Below, one piece after another: positions 4,827 to 6,308 of a stretch of 6,308 nt of DNA. The stretch covers positions 1-6,308 of the forward strand of contig CAZFIR010000262.1 of NCBI GenBank assembly GCA_964519535.1, in the 5' to 3' direction. The DNA comes from CAYWLI01 sp964519535 (GTDB lineage: Bacteria; Desulfobacterota; B13-G15; RBG-16-54-18). The number at the start of each line of letters is the position of its first letter. Position 1 is the first letter of the stretch. Made by a program: the position numbers and the translations under genes. The notes beneath the pieces were generated by a model. The model worked only from the letters and a program-made list of their open reading frames with translations, was not told the DNA's origin and searched no databases.

Positions 4827-5879
4827 ATGATCAGAAACAAAACTGTATTGTCTATTATTCTGCTCCTTTTCATTTCTTTGATCTTTGTCCTTTTACTAAA
4901 TGAACCTCGAGATGAGATAAAAAAACCAATTATCATTAGACTGGTTGTACCTTCCGCGGTCGGGGACCCACTTACGGAAAAGGATGAAGAACTGGCAAGG
5001 AGATTTAACAGCAGGGTAAACGGGGAATACAAAATCCAGGTATTTCCCGGCGAGTCTCTGGCGAAAATACCTGAGTATTTCGACGCCGTGAGAGTGGGTG
5101 CCATTGAAATGGCTGATGCAGCATGGGGGGTATACGCGGGACTTGATCCCAGGCTCTCCCTCATTGAAACCCCCTTTTTGTTCAATAACATAGAAGCAGG
5201 GACCGCGGCAGCGAAAAGACTCCTGCCTCTCCACGATAGAGTATTACAGGAAAGGTTTAATGCCAAGGCCCTCGGATTGATGCACCTCAGCGGAATGGAA
5301 GTCCTATCTTCCAGGCCTATGAGAAGTCTTGAAGACTGGAAGGGCATGATGGCCGGGGCCATCAGCCCCACGATGGCTATTATGATAAAAGAGCTTGGTG
5401 GATCACCGGTAACCGTAATGTGGACTGATCTCTATACTTCTCTTCAAAAGGGTATAATAGACGGGACTGTAAATGGGACTCATGGTAGCATTGAAAACGG
5501 TCTTATGGATGTGTGTACTGATATATCCTATTTTTTCGGGGCATCGGGCTGGAATGGATATACCATTAATCTGGACCTTTGGAAGAGAATGCCGGCTGAT
5601 GTGCAGCAGATACTCCTTGAGGAGGTTGATAGGGCCGTTGACTGGATACACGAGAAATTTGCCCATTGGGAGGTAGAAGACTTAGAGACTTTCAAAAAAC
5701 GCGGCCTTGATATCCACATCATCTCCAACAGTGAACGAGAGAAATGGCGTGAAAAACTCCGGATTTACCAGGAAAAGCAGCTCTCGAGTATGGGCAAGTT
5801 CGGTATTAAGGTAAAAGAAATCGTTGATGATGTAAACAGCAAGTATCCCTATCATGTCAAGACTATAGAGGGGAAATAG
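4827..5879 (+). CDS. TRAP transporter substrate-binding protein, DctP family
   Basis: This is the periplasmic binding subunit of a tripartite ATP-independent transporter. Counting from the ATG at 4824 it has 351 residues. I prefer the ATG at 4827 because AGGAG (4816-4820) is then 6 nt away rather than 3. Residues 7-25 form one hydrophobic segment with no lipobox cysteine and no clear AxA site, so it may stay anchored. Family landmarks follow: a strand ending VVPSAVGDPL, the FPGESLAKIPEYFDAVRVGAIEM region, the SLIETPFLF segment, SSRPMRSLEDWKG (162-174) and the WTDLYTSLQKGIIDG segment (200-214). Directly after SLEDWKG most relatives have K-I-R-V-P, with the arginine clamping a carboxylate. Here the sequence is MMAGAIS, with glycine 178 at the arginine position, so the ligand may not be bound as a standard carboxylate. 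The small permease gene follows after 53 nt. Confidence 0.92.
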   Translation: MIRNKTVLSIILLLFISLIFVLLLNEPRDEIKKPIIIRLVVPSAVGDPLTEKDEELARRFNSRVNGEYKIQVFPGESLAKIPEYFDAVRVGAIEMADAAWGVYAGLDPRLSLIETPFLFNNIEAGTAAAKRLLPLHDRVLQERFNAKALGLMHLSGMEVLSSRPMRSLEDWKGMMAGAISPTMAIMIKELGGSPVTVMWTDLYTSLQKGIIDGTVNGTHGSIENGLMDVCTDISYFFGASGWNGYTINLDLWKRMPADVQQILLEEVDRAVDWIHEKFAHWEVEDLETFKKRGLDIHIISNSEREKWREKLRIYQEKQLSSMGKFGIKVKEIVDDVNSKYPYHVKTIEGK

Positions 5880-5932
5880 TTTCTTTCTAAGAGTCCTTCC
5901 GGAAAGGGATTCATCGGGGGCTGTAATCACTC

Positions 5933-6308
5933 ATGTTTCGCGGATTCATAAACAGGGCAGACAGGGTAATTGAACGTGTTAGTAATGCCTTTACTGTAAT
6001 AAGCGGTATATTAATAGTCCTGATGGCCTTTATAGCGTCTTATGGTGTCATCAGGCGTTATGTTTTTGAAAGCCCCGAGCCCTATTCCTATGAACTGAGC
6101 ATGATGTTTCTTTTATGGACATTTGTCCTTGCCCTTGCCTATCTGGAGAAACGGGACAGTCATCTTCGGGTGGATTTTGTTGTCGTCCTTCTCCCAAAAA
6201 GGATCAGAACCTTTTTTCTAAATGTTATTGGCCCCCTGGCGGGATTTATCTTCTGCGCTGTCCTTACCTGGGAGGGATGGACTGTGGCCATGTATTCATT
6301 GGAGATCG
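5933..6308 (+). CDS. TRAP transporter small permease, DctQ family (3' end outside window)
   Basis: This is the small membrane subunit that joins the large TRAP permease. The 125 codons visible include a cytoplasmic N-terminus, a first membrane helix (about residues 20-39), the family signature GVIRRYVFESPEPYSYELS (38-56), a second helix (about 57-72), the loop LEKRDSHLRVDF (71-82) with the conserved His-x-x-Val-Asp, and a third helix (about 94-112). A fourth helix and the stop should follow beyond the window. The start is ATG at 5933: an in-frame TAA lies at 5924, and no other start precedes the signature. The only Shine-Dalgarno-like run is GGGGG (5916-5920), 12 nt away, so initiation may be weak or helped by translation of the preceding gene. 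The large permease gene (DctM type) is expected next. Confidence 0.92.
   Translation, partial: MFRGFINRADRVIERVSNAFTVISGILIVLMAFIASYGVIRRYVFESPEPYSYELSMMFLLWTFVLALAYLEKRDSHLRVDFVVVLLPKRIRTFFLNVIGPLAGFIFCAVLTWEGWTVAMYSLEI

Noticed and set aside
4814..5371. Minus-strand ORF of 185 codons inside the TRAP binding-protein gene
   Set aside because: It lies almost wholly opposite a gene with clear DctP family motifs, and its own translation has no recognisable domain.
5888..5912. Possible hairpin between the TRAP binding protein and small permease genes
   Set aside because: CCTT/AAGG gives only about four firm pairs and no T-tract, so it was too weak to report as a processing or termination site.

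Overview
The window most likely comes from an anaerobic Gram-negative bacterium. A sulfate-reducing or syntrophic member of the Desulfobacterota is my best guess. This rests on gene types (a Tat-exported cupin, an Fe-S-like flavoprotein, TRAP uptake genes) and on the style of the dispersed intergenic repeats, not on any marker gene, so it is an inference only. No rRNA, tRNA, CRISPR array or intact insertion sequence was seen.

Layout. (1) 2-616 (+) is the 3' part of a two-domain cupin protein whose start lies outside the window. (2) 617-799 is a convergent intergenic region with three hairpins. (3) 800-1456 (-) is a second cupin protein carrying a Tat signal peptide. (4) 1457-1768 is a divergent control region with a good sigma70-type promoter for the Tat cupin and a heptad-periodic inverted-repeat element. 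(5) 1769-2383 (+) is an NADPH-dependent FMN reductase-type flavoprotein with four clustered cysteines. (6) 2384-2661 is a convergent intergenic region holding a second copy of the promoter-bearing repeat. (7) 2662-4107 (-) is a complete aldehyde dehydrogenase with a GTG start. It is preceded on the same strand by a 32-codon ORF (4240-4338) with a strong ribosome-binding site and a hairpin-rich leader. (8) 4339-4826 is a divergent control region with a 128-bp palindromic MITE-like element and promoter candidates for both sides. (9) 4827-5879 (+) is a TRAP transporter substrate-binding protein, followed by the start of the small TRAP permease at 5933, which runs off the window end.

How the genes may work together (inference): the TRAP system would import a small organic compound, the aldehyde dehydrogenase would oxidise an aldehyde intermediate, and the flavoprotein would handle electrons or reduction. 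The two cupins, one apparently cytoplasmic or of unknown location and one periplasmic, are metal-site proteins of unknown reaction. The convergent and divergent gene orientations show that this is not one operon but several short transcription units.

The most unusual items lie between the genes. They are a duplicated promoter module flanking the flavoprotein gene, the heptad-repeat hairpin, the small ORF with mutually exclusive hairpins ahead of the dehydrogenase, and the palindromic element. Within the proteins, the TRAP binding protein lacks the arginine that normally clamps a carboxylate ligand.
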